DNA from: JAQVIJ01 sp041287365
GTDB taxonomy: Bacteria > Desulfobacterota > Dissulfuribacteria > Dissulfuribacterales > DYLC01
Direction: 5' to 3'
Assembly (NCBI GenBank): GCA_041287365.1
Contig: JBEULL010000001.1
Span: 10,842-74,841 of the forward strand
DNA length: 64,000 nucleotides
Below the pieces are notes generated by a model. That model worked only from the letters and a program-made list of their open reading frames with translations, did not search any database and was not told the DNA's origin. This document shows, one piece after another, positions 44,035 through 52,945 of this stretch; position 1 is the first letter of the stretch, and each line of letters begins with the position of its first letter. The translations under genes and the position numbers were made by a program.

Positions 44035-47000
44035 ACCGCATCTCCTTTCGAGACATAGACCAGCCAACCGGTTACCCTCATATCCCTGTACAGCTCAACC
44101 ATATAAGAGAGATAGGTCTTGAGCTGTGCCTCATCGCCCGGCTGTTTCTCACCCGTCTTGAACTCGGCTATCAACATCTCGTTTTCACACTGTACCACGC
44201 GATCCATACGATAGAGTTCGCCATTGGGGGCGACCAGCTCCCGTTCTGTCCATATGACCGCAGGTTCAGGCGGCCAGAACAACCGCTCCAACTCCTTTTT
44301 GCAGAGCACCCTGCATATATCCCTACTCCATTTCGCAAAATCATCATGAATATCAAAGGGTTGGATTGCCAATTTACAGTCTTCGTACAAAAAAACATGA
44401 AGTTTAGCTTCATCGCCTTTCAATTCCTGAGGAAGAGGCGACAAAAGACGGGACAGCAGAAAATGGACGGCTCCTCCCACTGCCATGGCGTGCTTGGCTT
44501 CAGATGTATGATGAGTGAATGGGCGATGACGTAATGACCTCTGCCATGCCCAGTCAGCCTGTTTGGGGCGATATTCAAGGCCCAATACGCCCTTTTTCTC
44601 ATCAGGCGGCAAAGATGCCATAACTTTTCTCACAGGGCTTCCCAGTTGCAGTATGTTCGTTTCAGTATCATTTTCTTTTATTGTTTCAAGCCCCTCATAG
44701 ATCGACATAAAATGATTGCTGGAATTCCCCTTCTTTTCAGGAATCAGCATATACAACTCCTCCTCCGCACGAGTCATGGCCACATACAGGCATCGCAGTT
44801 CATCCAGCCATGCCTCCTCCTTCTCACGCATGGCTATGTCATTCAATGTTTTCGATACATTTCGCGCATATTCAGGGGTGGTTACGGCCAGCAATCCCTC
44901 TTCACCGCCATCACTCTTTTCATTGACTATGCGGGGCCCTCTGTGTGCCTCCAATGAGAGGCTCATCACCGGCATCAAGACCACAGGCGCCTGCAACCCC
45001 TTGGACTTATGAATGGTCATGATGCGAACGGCATTTGGGCTCTGGACATTTTTAAGCATAAAGGGCTCTTCCGGACCTGTAGCAAACCAATCGAGCACGG
45101 CCTGAATATCGAATGAAACCTGTCCGTGCAGGTTGTACAACAGATCCAAAAGATGCTCGGCCACAGGCTCTTCATGGGGCATGATGGCCTTATAATCGAA
45201 AAATTGCAGGAGTTTTGAGACGATATCATAAACCGGCCAGGTGCGCACACGCCTAAGTGGCCCGCCAAAGGTATTTTCCCACAGGGCTGACATATCCTTC
45301 ATCCAGAGGGACAACAGCCCGTTATTAAAGCCTTCAACCCGTTGTTTTTCCAGCCACTGCCATGGTGAACAAGTATCGGAATAATCCCTCCAAAATGGCT
45401 CAAAGAGCCCACCTGTCAATACCTGGGCCACGCATCTGTCCGATGGCCTGTGTAGCAGCTGAAGCATGGCAAGGATATCCTGCACCAACCTGCTCTCCCG
45501 AATGTCCATCTGCTGCTCTGATCGAACCGCTATTCCCTGATTTGTGAGATAGGCGGTCAACTGGGCTATCTGGTCTTTTTTGCGCAGCAATATGAAGACA
45601 TCCTTGAGTGCATAGCGTGTAAGGATGTCGTTTAGCCGGTTCTTTGTCCACTCACATGCCTTTGCCATGACATCATTCACCTTGCCCCCATTCCAGGACT
45701 CTAAGTACACAAAACCGCCATCACGTTCTTTGGCATATCTTGCCGGAATTTTCTGGTGCACATGCTCAAAAACCCTCGACAGCTTGTTTTTGAGCATTAC
45801 AGGAGAATGATCTTTTGAAACCGCATCAGCAAACCGACCAAGATTGTCCATATGAAACACAGAGCCCACAAAGTCCACGATGACCTTGTGGCTACGCCAG
45901 TTCTCATCGAGTGCCAGCTCCATTATGCCGTTTGATATAAGGGAGAGGCTATCAGGCCCGACATCGAAGACATCAGGGTCAGCCCCACGCCAACGATAGA
46001 GCAGCTGTTTGGAGTCGCCAACGCAGAAAAGCGAACCGCCTCTGGAAAGGGCCTCTTCTATGAGGGGACCGATGGCCTTCCACTGCAGCAGACTCGTGTC
46101 CTGAAACTCGTCTATCAGGACATGAAAAATGCGCTCACCGAGCCTGAAAAAGAGCTCAGGCATAGCAAAATCCCTGTAAATCTGCTGGACATAGAGGTTG
46201 ATATCGCCAAAAAAGATGGTGCGTTCCTCCATTTTGATATCATTCAGAATGCCTTTCCATTCTTTCAATAGGCTGAAATAAGGACGGAAATCTTCCACCG
46301 CCCTTGATTCGGCATAGTTTCTGATGTTTTCCTGTATCTGCCCCCATTTTGCATTCAAATTGTTATCGATGAATTCAAACGAGGATTTATTGAAAAGCCC
46401 ATCGATATGCTTACCGAAGTAGGGCGATTTCAGGGCATCCTCCAGCCGACCGTTTATGGCCTTCTCCATGGCCTTTTTCGCATAACCATTGAGCACAAGC
46501 CCCTTGCTCTGAATATCCTTCAAAAATTCCGCTATCTGCCTCTTGATCTCATCCTTTGATGGAGCCTCGATAAATGGCATGATAAATGGCATGCCGTGTG
46601 TCTGTTCCTCTTCATAAAAGAAGGTGAGTTTCTCAAGGATGGCACCATGCGGCCACCATGAGGCCTTCTCTTCCTCTGTCAGATAGTAGCGAATGAGTGC
46701 CTCGATACGATTGAATAACGCAGTGTCACGCTGTGCCTTCAGAAGCAGGTCGTCCATGGCCTTCTGAAGGAATCGCTTCTGATGAGGGTCTATCTCATAC
46801 TCTGGCGATAGTCCCAATTCGTAACGGGATGCCTCGACGATCTGATGTAAAAAGCTATCGATGGTACGGACCTGCCAGAAATCGTAATTACGAAGCAGCT
46901 CATCCACCACCTCTTTCGCCCGTTTGGGAAATCCATTAGGATTATCTGTCACTAACTGCGAAAGCTCTGATACAAGGTGTGAGGAGGGTTGCAGAGCCAG

Positions 47001-47222
47001 TTCCTTCAAAAAATTAAGCACACGCCGCCTCATCTCCTGTGCAGCATCGTTGGTGAATGTGATAGCCAGCAGATTGGGAATGCGGTTTTTGGGAATACGA
47101 AATGAGAGCAAAAACTGCACAAATCGCATGGCAAGGAGATATGTCTTTCCCGAACCAGCCGATGCCTTTACCTGCATGATGTGAGGGAAGGATAGCGTTG
47201 AATCGCCTGGCAGTTGCACCAT
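44019..47222 (-). CDS. AddA-like UvrD/REP-family helicase-nuclease
   Basis: This 1067-residue protein has a superfamily 1A helicase core: Walker A ASAGSGKT at residues 20-27, TFTNDAAQEMRRR (motif Ia), LIDEFQDTSLLQW (Walker B), FCVGDSKQLLYRWRGADP (motif III), IMTIHKSKGLQAPVV (motif V) and VAMTRAEEELY (motif VI). The C-terminal part holds a nuclease-like motif RMDRVVQ...LIAEFKTGEK, where E-F-K replaces the usual D-Y-K; the acidic/lysine pair is retained. It forms the motor subunit of the AddAB-type complex with the overlapping downstream gene. It begins 2 bases after plsC. Confidence 0.9.
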   Translation of the reverse strand: MVQLPGDSTLSFPHIMQVKASAGSGKTYLLAMRFVQFLLSFRIPKNRIPNLLAITFTNDAAQEMRRRVLNFLKELALQPSSHLVSELSQLVTDNPNGFPKRAKEVVDELLRNYDFWQVRTIDSFLHQIVEASRYELGLSPEYEIDPHQKRFLQKAMDDLLLKAQRDTALFNRIEALIRYYLTEEEKASWWPHGAILEKLTFFYEEEQTHGMPFIMPFIEAPSKDEIKRQIAEFLKDIQSKGLVLNGYAKKAMEKAINGRLEDALKSPYFGKHIDGLFNKSSFEFIDNNLNAKWGQIQENIRNYAESRAVEDFRPYFSLLKEWKGILNDIKMEERTIFFGDINLYVQQIYRDFAMPELFFRLGERIFHVLIDEFQDTSLLQWKAIGPLIEEALSRGGSLFCVGDSKQLLYRWRGADPDVFDVGPDSLSLISNGIMELALDENWRSHKVIVDFVGSVFHMDNLGRFADAVSKDHSPVMLKNKLSRVFEHVHQKIPARYAKERDGGFVYLESWNGGKVNDVMAKACEWTKNRLNDILTRYALKDVFILLRKKDQIAQLTAYLTNQGIAVRSEQQMDIRESRLVQDILAMLQLLHRPSDRCVAQVLTGGLFEPFWRDYSDTCSPWQWLEKQRVEGFNNGLLSLWMKDMSALWENTFGGPLRRVRTWPVYDIVSKLLQFFDYKAIMPHEEPVAEHLLDLLYNLHGQVSFDIQAVLDWFATGPEEPFMLKNVQSPNAVRIMTIHKSKGLQAPVVLMPVMSLSLEAHRGPRIVNEKSDGGEEGLLAVTTPEYARNVSKTLNDIAMREKEEAWLDELRCLYVAMTRAEEELYMLIPEKKGNSSNHFMSIYEGLETIKENDTETNILQLGSPVRKVMASLPPDEKKGVLGLEYRPKQADWAWQRSLRHRPFTHHTSEAKHAMAVGGAVHFLLSRLLSPLPQELKGDEAKLHVFLYEDCKLAIQPFDIHDDFAKWSRDICRVLCKKELERLFWPPEPAVIWTERELVAPNGELYRMDRVVQCENEMLIAEFKTGEKQPGDEAQLKTYLSYMVELYRDMRVTGWLVYVSKGDAVCLIL

Positions 47223-47223
47223 A

Positions 47224-47943
47224 CTATTCCTCTTTTCCCAACTGTTTCAACAGGTTCGAGATCGCCCGCCATATCCGCTGTGTCATCTCCTCTTTGGAAG
47301 GAGTGTGGCCTTCCGTATCGTTTATGGATATGGGAGCGCCCACTGCCACTCGAATATGTCCAGGCCGAATCCATATACGATCCCTTGGCAGAACCTCATA
47401 GCTGCCGACAATGGCAACAGGCACTATGGGGCAGCCTGAGCGCAGGGCCACCTGAATCCCGCCGGCCTTGAAGGGCTGGAGTTTACCGTCTCGACTTCGA
47501 GTGCCTTCAGGGAAGATTACCACCGAGGCACCTGCTTTGATCTTTTCTGCTGCATCAATCAGGCTTTTTATGGCAGCCTTACCGCCAGAGCGGTCTATAG
47601 GGATGTGGCCTGCAATCTTCATCACCAATCCAAAAAACGGCAAGGAAAACAGCTCCTTTTTTGCTAAAAAACGGATACTCACCGGAAGCGCACAATAGAG
47701 GGCAAGGATATCCACCTGGCTTGCATGATTGGCACAAAAGACAACGGTATGATCTGACGGCACGTTCTCACGACCTGTCACCTCATAGGTTATGCCGCCC
47801 AGCCACATACAGAGCCTTGCCCACGTACGTCCAATACGATATACCATGTCCTCAGAACGCAGGACGATCTTGCAGAAAATGCTGAGCGACCCGAAAAAAA
47901 AGAAACCAAACACTACGGTCAGCAGGAACAGGAGTGCACGCAT
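47224..47943 (-). CDS. plsC: 1-acyl-sn-glycerol-3-phosphate acyltransferase PlsC
   Basis: PlsC adds the second fatty acid to lysophosphatidic acid, giving phosphatidic acid at the inner membrane. The 239-residue protein has an N-terminal membrane segment (ALLFLLTVVFGFFFFGSL), the catalytic HX4D motif in CANHASQVDI, and the substrate-binding VIFPEGTRSRDGKLQPFKAG. The C-terminal PIVPVAIVGS segment is also typical. It is the first gene of the unit leading to addA/addB; the functional link is not obvious. Confidence 0.93.
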   Translation of the reverse strand: MRALLFLLTVVFGFFFFGSLSIFCKIVLRSEDMVYRIGRTWARLCMWLGGITYEVTGRENVPSDHTVVFCANHASQVDILALYCALPVSIRFLAKKELFSLPFFGLVMKIAGHIPIDRSGGKAAIKSLIDAAEKIKAGASVVIFPEGTRSRDGKLQPFKAGGIQVALRSGCPIVPVAIVGSYEVLPRDRIWIRPGHIRVAVGAPISINDTEGHTPSKEEMTQRIWRAISNLLKQLGKEE

Positions 47944-48045
47944 AAAATCGACCTTTACCCATTGAGGTTATGTAAAAATTGGCGTAGGATAGCAACCCCA
48001 TATCAAAAAGACAAGTGACTCCAAAATCAACTGACAGAAACATAT

Positions 48046-49119
48046 ATGGACCAACAGTACAACCTGAATGCCTACACATTTCATCTGCCTGAATCATCAA
48101 TTGCTCGATATCCTGTACCTGAACGCAGCACATCACGGCTGCTGGCCCTGAACCGCCGCATGGGTGATATCGCACATCGCTCTTTTTCAAATATCCTGGA
48201 GTATCTCGAACCGGAAGACTGCCTTATAATCAACGACAGCCGTGTGTTTCCTGCCCGTATTCGCACAAAGAAGCCCACAGGTGGCAGAGTGGAGTTTCTG
48301 CTGCTGCACTTTCCACTGGTCACAGACCATGGTGGTGCCGTGGTCACAGCCCTCTGTCGCAGCTCCAAACCGCTAAAATCAGGCCAGACCTTGGAATTGG
48401 GAAGTGATCTCACCATTCAAGTGGTTGAATCATTGGAAAACGGTCAAATAAGACTGAAACTGCATTTTGACGGCGAGCTTGAACCCATTCTTGAGCGCCA
48501 TGGCGAGATACCGCTTCCCCCCTACATAGACCGTCCTGCCACTGACGAAGACAAAAAGACCTACCAGACCGTCTATGCCCAACGGACAGGTTCGGTGGCG
48601 GCCCCCACAGCAGGACTGCACTTTGATGAGGCCGTATTGACCAATATTCAAGAAAGGGGTGTGGCCATCGGGCATGTGACCTTGCATGTGGGCTACGGCA
48701 CCTTTGCGCCCATCAAGACTCAGGACATTCGAAACCATAAGATCCATTCTGAATGGATATCCGTACCGCCTGAGACGCAAAAGCTCATACGCGACACCAA
48801 GCGGCGAGGAGGCCGCGTGATTGCCGTGGGAACCACATCGGTGCGGACACTGGAGTTCTGGGCACAGCATACGAATATCTTCGCATTCCAGGAAAACTCT
48901 CCATCCGCCTTTGAAGCCATGTGCGACCTATACATCCTGCCGGGATTTCAATTTCAGGTGGTGAATGCCATGCTCACCAACTTTCATCTGCCGGGCTCTT
49001 CCCTGCTGGTTCTAGTCTCGGCCTTTGCAGGCAAGGAACTGATTATGAAGGCATATAAGGAAGCGATGGAACAAGGCTATCGCTTCTACAGCTATGGGGA
49101 TGCCATGCTGATTCTGTAA
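48046..49119 (+). CDS. queA: S-adenosylmethionine:tRNA ribosyltransferase-isomerase QueA
   Basis: QueA transfers and isomerises the ribosyl part of SAM to make epoxyqueuosine in the anticodon of GUN tRNAs. The 357-residue protein shows the family motifs FHLPESSIARYPVPERSTSRLL in part, INDSRVFPARI, GEIPLPPYIDR, QTVYAQRTGSVAAPTAGLHFDE, HVTLHVGYGTFAPIK and the C-terminal LTNFHLPGSSLLVLVSAFAG. It is a single gene, divergent from plsC and convergent with the hemerythrin gene. No other queuosine gene is in the window. Confidence 0.96.
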   Translation: MDQQYNLNAYTFHLPESSIARYPVPERSTSRLLALNRRMGDIAHRSFSNILEYLEPEDCLIINDSRVFPARIRTKKPTGGRVEFLLLHFPLVTDHGGAVVTALCRSSKPLKSGQTLELGSDLTIQVVESLENGQIRLKLHFDGELEPILERHGEIPLPPYIDRPATDEDKKTYQTVYAQRTGSVAAPTAGLHFDEAVLTNIQERGVAIGHVTLHVGYGTFAPIKTQDIRNHKIHSEWISVPPETQKLIRDTKRRGGRVIAVGTTSVRTLEFWAQHTNIFAFQENSPSAFEAMCDLYILPGFQFQVVNAMLTNFHLPGSSLLVLVSAFAGKELIMKAYKEAMEQGYRFYSYGDAMLIL

Positions 49120-49147
49120 GTTGTTCATAAGAAAAGGACTTGAAATA

Positions 49148-49567
49148 TCAAGAAGAGGAGGGTAACCTCATACGCTCCGTGATGAATTTTCCGTATCTCA
49201 TGTCGGTCTTGAGGATGTGGGCTTTCAGCCAGTCCCATGTGTCATAAAAGGTGCTGATGGCAAGATCGGAGGTTATCGTACCCTCCAAACATGATTTAGC
49301 AAAACTATTTACTCGATCTACAAATTGCCGGTGTATCAACTTATGGGCTTCCAACTCAGGAAAGTTATATCTCTCCATCCATTCTTCTTCATCGGCAAAA
49401 TGAGTTACTGTGTATTCGTGTAGGAATTTTATGCTGTTACAGACCTCTTCCTTGCCTTTGCCGTCCCACAGGGCATCCATCAGACGATTAAGGGCATCTA
49501 TCAGGCTCTTGTGTTGATTGTCCAATACATCTATACCAATCCTCATACTTGGTTCAAATTTGAGCAT
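49148..49567 (-). CDS. Bacteriohemerythrin
   Basis: This 139-residue four-helix protein carries a full diiron oxygen-binding site. The ligands are visible as H19, H56, E60, H75, H79, H117 and D122 (five histidines and two carboxylates). Such proteins bind O2 for sensing, storage or detoxification in the cytoplasm of anaerobes and microaerophiles. No sensory domain is attached. It is the last gene of the flagellar transcription unit, with its AGGAGG inside the 3' end of the preceding small gene; this suggests co-expression with motility genes. Confidence 0.93.
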   Translation of the reverse strand: MLKFEPSMRIGIDVLDNQHKSLIDALNRLMDALWDGKGKEEVCNSIKFLHEYTVTHFADEEEWMERYNFPELEAHKLIHRQFVDRVNSFAKSCLEGTITSDLAISTFYDTWDWLKAHILKTDMRYGKFITERMRLPSSS

Positions 49568-49573
49568 ACCAAA

Positions 49574-49759
49574 TTATCCTCCTATGATTTTGATCGACAC
49601 ACGCTTTCTTCTGCCACCGTCAAACTCGCCGTGCGATAACTCTTCATACCGATCCTTTTTTCGCTCGAAACCCTGATTGGGCGTAAAATCAATTACGCTC
49701 CTACTATTCATATCCGTTCTCTTTTCGCTTGATACCGTTGAATCAATTAAACCAATCAC
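49574..49759 (-). CDS. Small basic protein of unknown function
   Basis: A 61-codon frame begins with GTG one base after the ykgJ stop and ends 7 bases before the hemerythrin start; its last codons hold the hemerythrin ribosome-binding site. The product is hydrophilic and basic, with a C-terminal RRKRVSIKIIGG tail. No domain is recognised. A TAAGG about 9 bases upstream could serve as its ribosome-binding site. The tight fit between the two genes favours a real gene, but it may be untranslated spacer. Confidence 0.45.
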   Translation of the reverse strand: MIGLIDSTVSSEKRTDMNSRSVIDFTPNQGFERKKDRYEELSHGEFDGGRRKRVSIKIIGG

Positions 49760-50527
49760 CTAAAATGCCTTACAACCACCGCATGCACAGCCGCTGAAGA
49801 GTTTTTTCTTGACCCAGCGCATGGCATATTCCAAAAGTGCATCTTCATCTTGAGAGATACGCTCTATGACCTGCGGGTCTTCCATATAACGATCCAGATT
49901 AGGGCCGTTCAAAAAGAAATCCCGAAAGGCATCGATATTGTAGCAACCTAAGTAGAAGGTCTCTATCTGATCTGCATTCAGGCTTCCCACACCCGCCTGA
50001 TTTTTGGCCTGTAAGAGCTCACTGAATATGTCGTTCATGGCGTTATAGGGTGCTATGCCTTCGTGCTCTATCCACTCCTTTACAGAACGCCGAGCCCCTG
50101 CTTCAAATCCTCTGCAATCCGGCTCACGCACCACGTAATGCCTGACAGTAACCTGATCGTCCACGCTTCGATGAATCATGCGAGCCAAAGGATAGGTGCG
50201 ACAGGCACTCGGACGGTCTTCATAGACCGAGCAGCCCTTGCCTTCCTCCAGGAACAGGCACCTAAAACTGTTGCGTTCCATATTCATGGTCAGGACAGGC
50301 ACACCACTGCCCTGCCCCACATGCACACTGGTGTAGCGCTTGAGAAACTCGTCCGAACGCATGTTCAGCCTTCGTTTAAGACGCACCACATCATACGGCA
50401 TCAATACTAAATTCACATCATAGCAACAGGTGGTGAAACACTCCTTTTCAGGCGTGCATGAGAAACAAAAGGTATCTTCTTCCAAAAGAGGATGTTCGTG
50501 ATCTATATAACATTCCTGTTCACTCAT
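49760..50527 (-). CDS. YkgJ-family cysteine-cluster protein
   Basis: This 255-residue protein has the YkgJ zinc/iron-chelating pattern. Two cysteine groups lie near the N-terminus (FSCTPEKECFTTCCYDVNLVL, within residues 22-42). A second group, CLFLEEGKGCSVYEDRPSACRTYPLA, lies around residues 90-115. It also has a C-terminal Cys cluster GCACGGCKAF. The family is thought to bind a metal cluster; its function is not established. It sits in the flagellar unit between the DUF2802-like gene and the small gene. Confidence 0.85.
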   Translation of the reverse strand: MSEQECYIDHEHPLLEEDTFCFSCTPEKECFTTCCYDVNLVLMPYDVVRLKRRLNMRSDEFLKRYTSVHVGQGSGVPVLTMNMERNSFRCLFLEEGKGCSVYEDRPSACRTYPLARMIHRSVDDQVTVRHYVVREPDCRGFEAGARRSVKEWIEHEGIAPYNAMNDIFSELLQAKNQAGVGSLNADQIETFYLGCYNIDAFRDFFLNGPNLDRYMEDPQVIERISQDEDALLEYAMRWVKKKLFSGCACGGCKAF

Positions 50528-50579
50528 TAGCTATCTCCCATATCAAGATAATTGAAACATCAGCACAACAAAAAACGAA

Positions 50580-51194
50580 TCACCGGCGATTTTCATCAAG
50601 ATTTCCGGTTATAGACAATATAAGCTCGACCTCTCCAAGGGAAAGACCTGTGGCCCTGGCTATCTCAGGGATATCGGAACCGGAATGCCACATGGATATC
50701 ACCATGGTCCGACTGTCTTGTTCAGACCTGTCTGCTGCGGCTGTCTGCTGCGGCTGCGTATTTACATTTACGACCGATTTCATGAATTGCTGACGGGCTT
50801 CATTCTTTCTGGCATTACCGCGGCCCAGAGAAATCACTACGCCGTCTTTTTCTCTTTCAATCCGACCTGATACCGGAGAAACCGTCTGACCTCTGCCGGG
50901 TTGAAGGATATCCTGCTGTAAGGAATGCTCTGTTTTTGTCTTTGCCGTAACAGGCTTCAGGCCGGTCAGTTCTTCCCTCAAGGCCGAAACGAGCTTGCGC
51001 TTTTCCTGAAGATTTGCATCCAGTTCATTACAGAGTGCATCCATCTCTCGTAATGAGACGATAAAGGCATCGATCTTTTGTGGAGTGATGTGTCTGATAC
51101 GAAGAAAAATGACACAGAGAAGCGCCAGGAGAATTACATCCAGGAAGAATTGAAACCACAGAATCAAGGAAACAGGATCAATGTCTGACCACAC
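50580..51194 (-). CDS. DUF2802-like membrane-anchored protein
   Basis: This 204-residue protein has one N-terminal membrane segment (LILWFQFFLDVILLALLCVIFL) and then a coiled-coil-like helix (residues 36-75). A linker follows, and a C-terminal helix-turn-helix-like motif (MWHSGSDIPEIARATGLSLGEVELIL). This pattern matches the DUF2802 group that occurs near flagellar genes, though the family name is a tentative call. The GTG start has only a weak ribosome-binding site. Function unknown; the location suggests motility. Confidence 0.7.
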   Translation of the reverse strand: MWSDIDPVSLILWFQFFLDVILLALLCVIFLRIRHITPQKIDAFIVSLREMDALCNELDANLQEKRKLVSALREELTGLKPVTAKTKTEHSLQQDILQPGRGQTVSPVSGRIEREKDGVVISLGRGNARKNEARQQFMKSVVNVNTQPQQTAAADRSEQDSRTMVISMWHSGSDIPEIARATGLSLGEVELILSITGNLDENRR

Positions 51195-51312
51195 GATACG
51201 TTCCGTTTATCGATTCGGAAAACCACCGGAATAACAACCAGTTCCGGCTCATTGTAAAATCATGAACACATGGTAATTTTGCATGGTTGAACATACAGAA
51301 CCGATTACGCCG

Positions 51313-52419
51313 TCATTTAAGCAGCGTCCCCATCAATCTGATGTCATCCACATATAATGGCGCCAGTTCCCTGTTGATACGATCCAGAATGGGTCTCCTG
51401 AAACGGTTTATATTATTTTCCTGCACACCGGCGCTCAGGTCGATTCCCTTCATCTCTCTATAGATAGCATCCCTTACCCAGGTCTCTTTTCGATTCAACT
51501 CCTCCTTCATCTGTTTATCCCTGCAGATAAGCTCCACCTGCAACTTGAAAAACACTGGCTCCCCGCCCTGTTGGGCCGGAATGAGAAAGGGGGCGAGGCT
51601 GATATACTCCAAGGGAGCGAGTCTTTGGGCATCGGCTGGATTTGTATGTTCCTGAGACGGCCTTTGGGCTGCAGGGGCTGCGACAGGACTGGTCTGCTCC
51701 GGAGTTTTGACCGAAACAGGGGCTGAAGGCACGTTATGAATTGAAGGAGATGCGATTTGGGCGGGCTGTTGCACCTGCACAGGCCCAGTCGGCGCTGACA
51801 GACCGGAATACATACGCCAGAACACCCAGCCGCCGCCAAGCATAAAAAGACAGGCGATACCAGAGACAAGCCATGGCAGAATCGAAGACGATGACGAAAC
51901 AGATCGCTCTTCCCCGCCGGCGGATACTTCGTCTTTTTCAGGCTCGATTGCCTGTTCCTGGCCTGCCACCGCCGCTTCCAACTCAGAGGAAAGCTCCTCC
52001 ACTATATTTTTGGGCTTGCTTTCGGCTTCCGCGATCTTGGAGGCAAACTCCTCAAAAAGCGGTACCTCTTCAAAATCACTGCCTTCATCCCAAAGCTCGT
52101 CCTCCGCCTTAGCGCCTTCAGCAGCAGCATCTTCTCCGGTGGCCTCTTTCTCCGCCGGGCCGTCTTTCTCCGAGGAAGCCGAAGCAGCGGACGGTATATC
52201 CTTCAATGCGGAATCACCCGCAGCAAAAGCACCTGATGGATTCAACCCTGCATCAGCTGTCTCTGAAACAGGTATCTCTTCAAAGGTCAGGTCGCCCAAG
52301 GGAACCTGAAGATTTTTATTCGGCTTGGCGGCTTCTTCCAGGCCCAAAGGGTCTGAAACAGCGCCATGCTGTGATACATTGTCAGTAGTCAAGAGGGGTT
52401 CTTTTGCTTCGTTTGCCAA
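51313..52419 (-). CDS. FliL-like flagellar basal-body-associated protein with long acidic N-terminus
   Basis: This 368-residue protein has a long acidic, Ala/Glu/Pro-rich cytoplasmic part (residues 1-180), one membrane segment (ILPWLVSGIACLFMLGGGWVF) and a periplasmic C-terminal domain. That domain contains LEYISLAPFLIPAQ and the helix VRDAIYREMKG, which follow the pattern of FliL (stator-associated stomatin-like fold). A second, canonical fliL is at 62794-63351. The start is TTG at 52419 with a weak site; no ATG lies nearby. It lies 14 bases after cheY. It may be a specialised FliL paralogue affecting stator or export function. Confidence 0.75.
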   Translation of the reverse strand: MANEAKEPLLTTDNVSQHGAVSDPLGLEEAAKPNKNLQVPLGDLTFEEIPVSETADAGLNPSGAFAAGDSALKDIPSAASASSEKDGPAEKEATGEDAAAEGAKAEDELWDEGSDFEEVPLFEEFASKIAEAESKPKNIVEELSSELEAAVAGQEQAIEPEKDEVSAGGEERSVSSSSSILPWLVSGIACLFMLGGGWVFWRMYSGLSAPTGPVQVQQPAQIASPSIHNVPSAPVSVKTPEQTSPVAAPAAQRPSQEHTNPADAQRLAPLEYISLAPFLIPAQQGGEPVFFKLQVELICRDKQMKEELNRKETWVRDAIYREMKGIDLSAGVQENNINRFRRPILDRINRELAPLYVDDIRLMGTLLK

Positions 52420-52433
52420 TTTACTGTCTCGAT

Positions 52434-52814
52434 TTATGCAAATATCTTTTCGATCTTTTCACTCAGGGTCTCGGGGGTGAAGGGCTTGACGATATAATTG
52501 CTGACACGCGCCTTGACCGCCTCCACGATATTTTCCTTCTGGGCCTCGGCGGTGACCATCAAAAACGGAATATTCTGAAATCTTTCATCGGCCCTGACCT
52601 TTTTGAGAAGCTCTATGCCTGTCATCTTTGGCATATTCCAATCGGAAACGATAAAATCTACCTGTTCCTTCTGCAAGACATCCCATGCCGTGGAACCGTC
52701 ATCGGCTTCGATAAAATTCTTGAAGCCCAGCTGCGTAAGGATATTTTTGACGATTCTACGCATGGTGGCGAAATCGTCAACGATCAACACCTTAATATTG
52801 TAATCGATCGCCAT
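52434..52814 (-). CDS. cheY: Chemotaxis response regulator CheY
   Basis: This 126-residue stand-alone receiver domain has the acidic pocket D13/D14, the phospho-acceptor D58, T88 and K110 at the CheY spacing. Phosphorylated CheY binds FliM/FliN and changes flagellar rotation. No DNA-binding output domain is attached. GGAGG lies before the ATG. It follows fliA in the unit, which is common in polar flagellates. No CheA or other che gene is in the window. Confidence 0.93.
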   Translation of the reverse strand: MAIDYNIKVLIVDDFATMRRIVKNILTQLGFKNFIEADDGSTAWDVLQKEQVDFIVSDWNMPKMTGIELLKKVRADERFQNIPFLMVTAEAQKENIVEAVKARVSNYIVKPFTPETLSEKIEKIFA

Positions 52815-52945
52815 ATATCAGATCCTCCTGCCATTCTTATTAAAAATACCATCCACAATAACTGCTCAAAGATAACATGGAAACGGCATAAAACAAGATG
52901 TTAATAATTCAGATGAGGTTGTAAAAAGATATTTTCAAACCAGGC

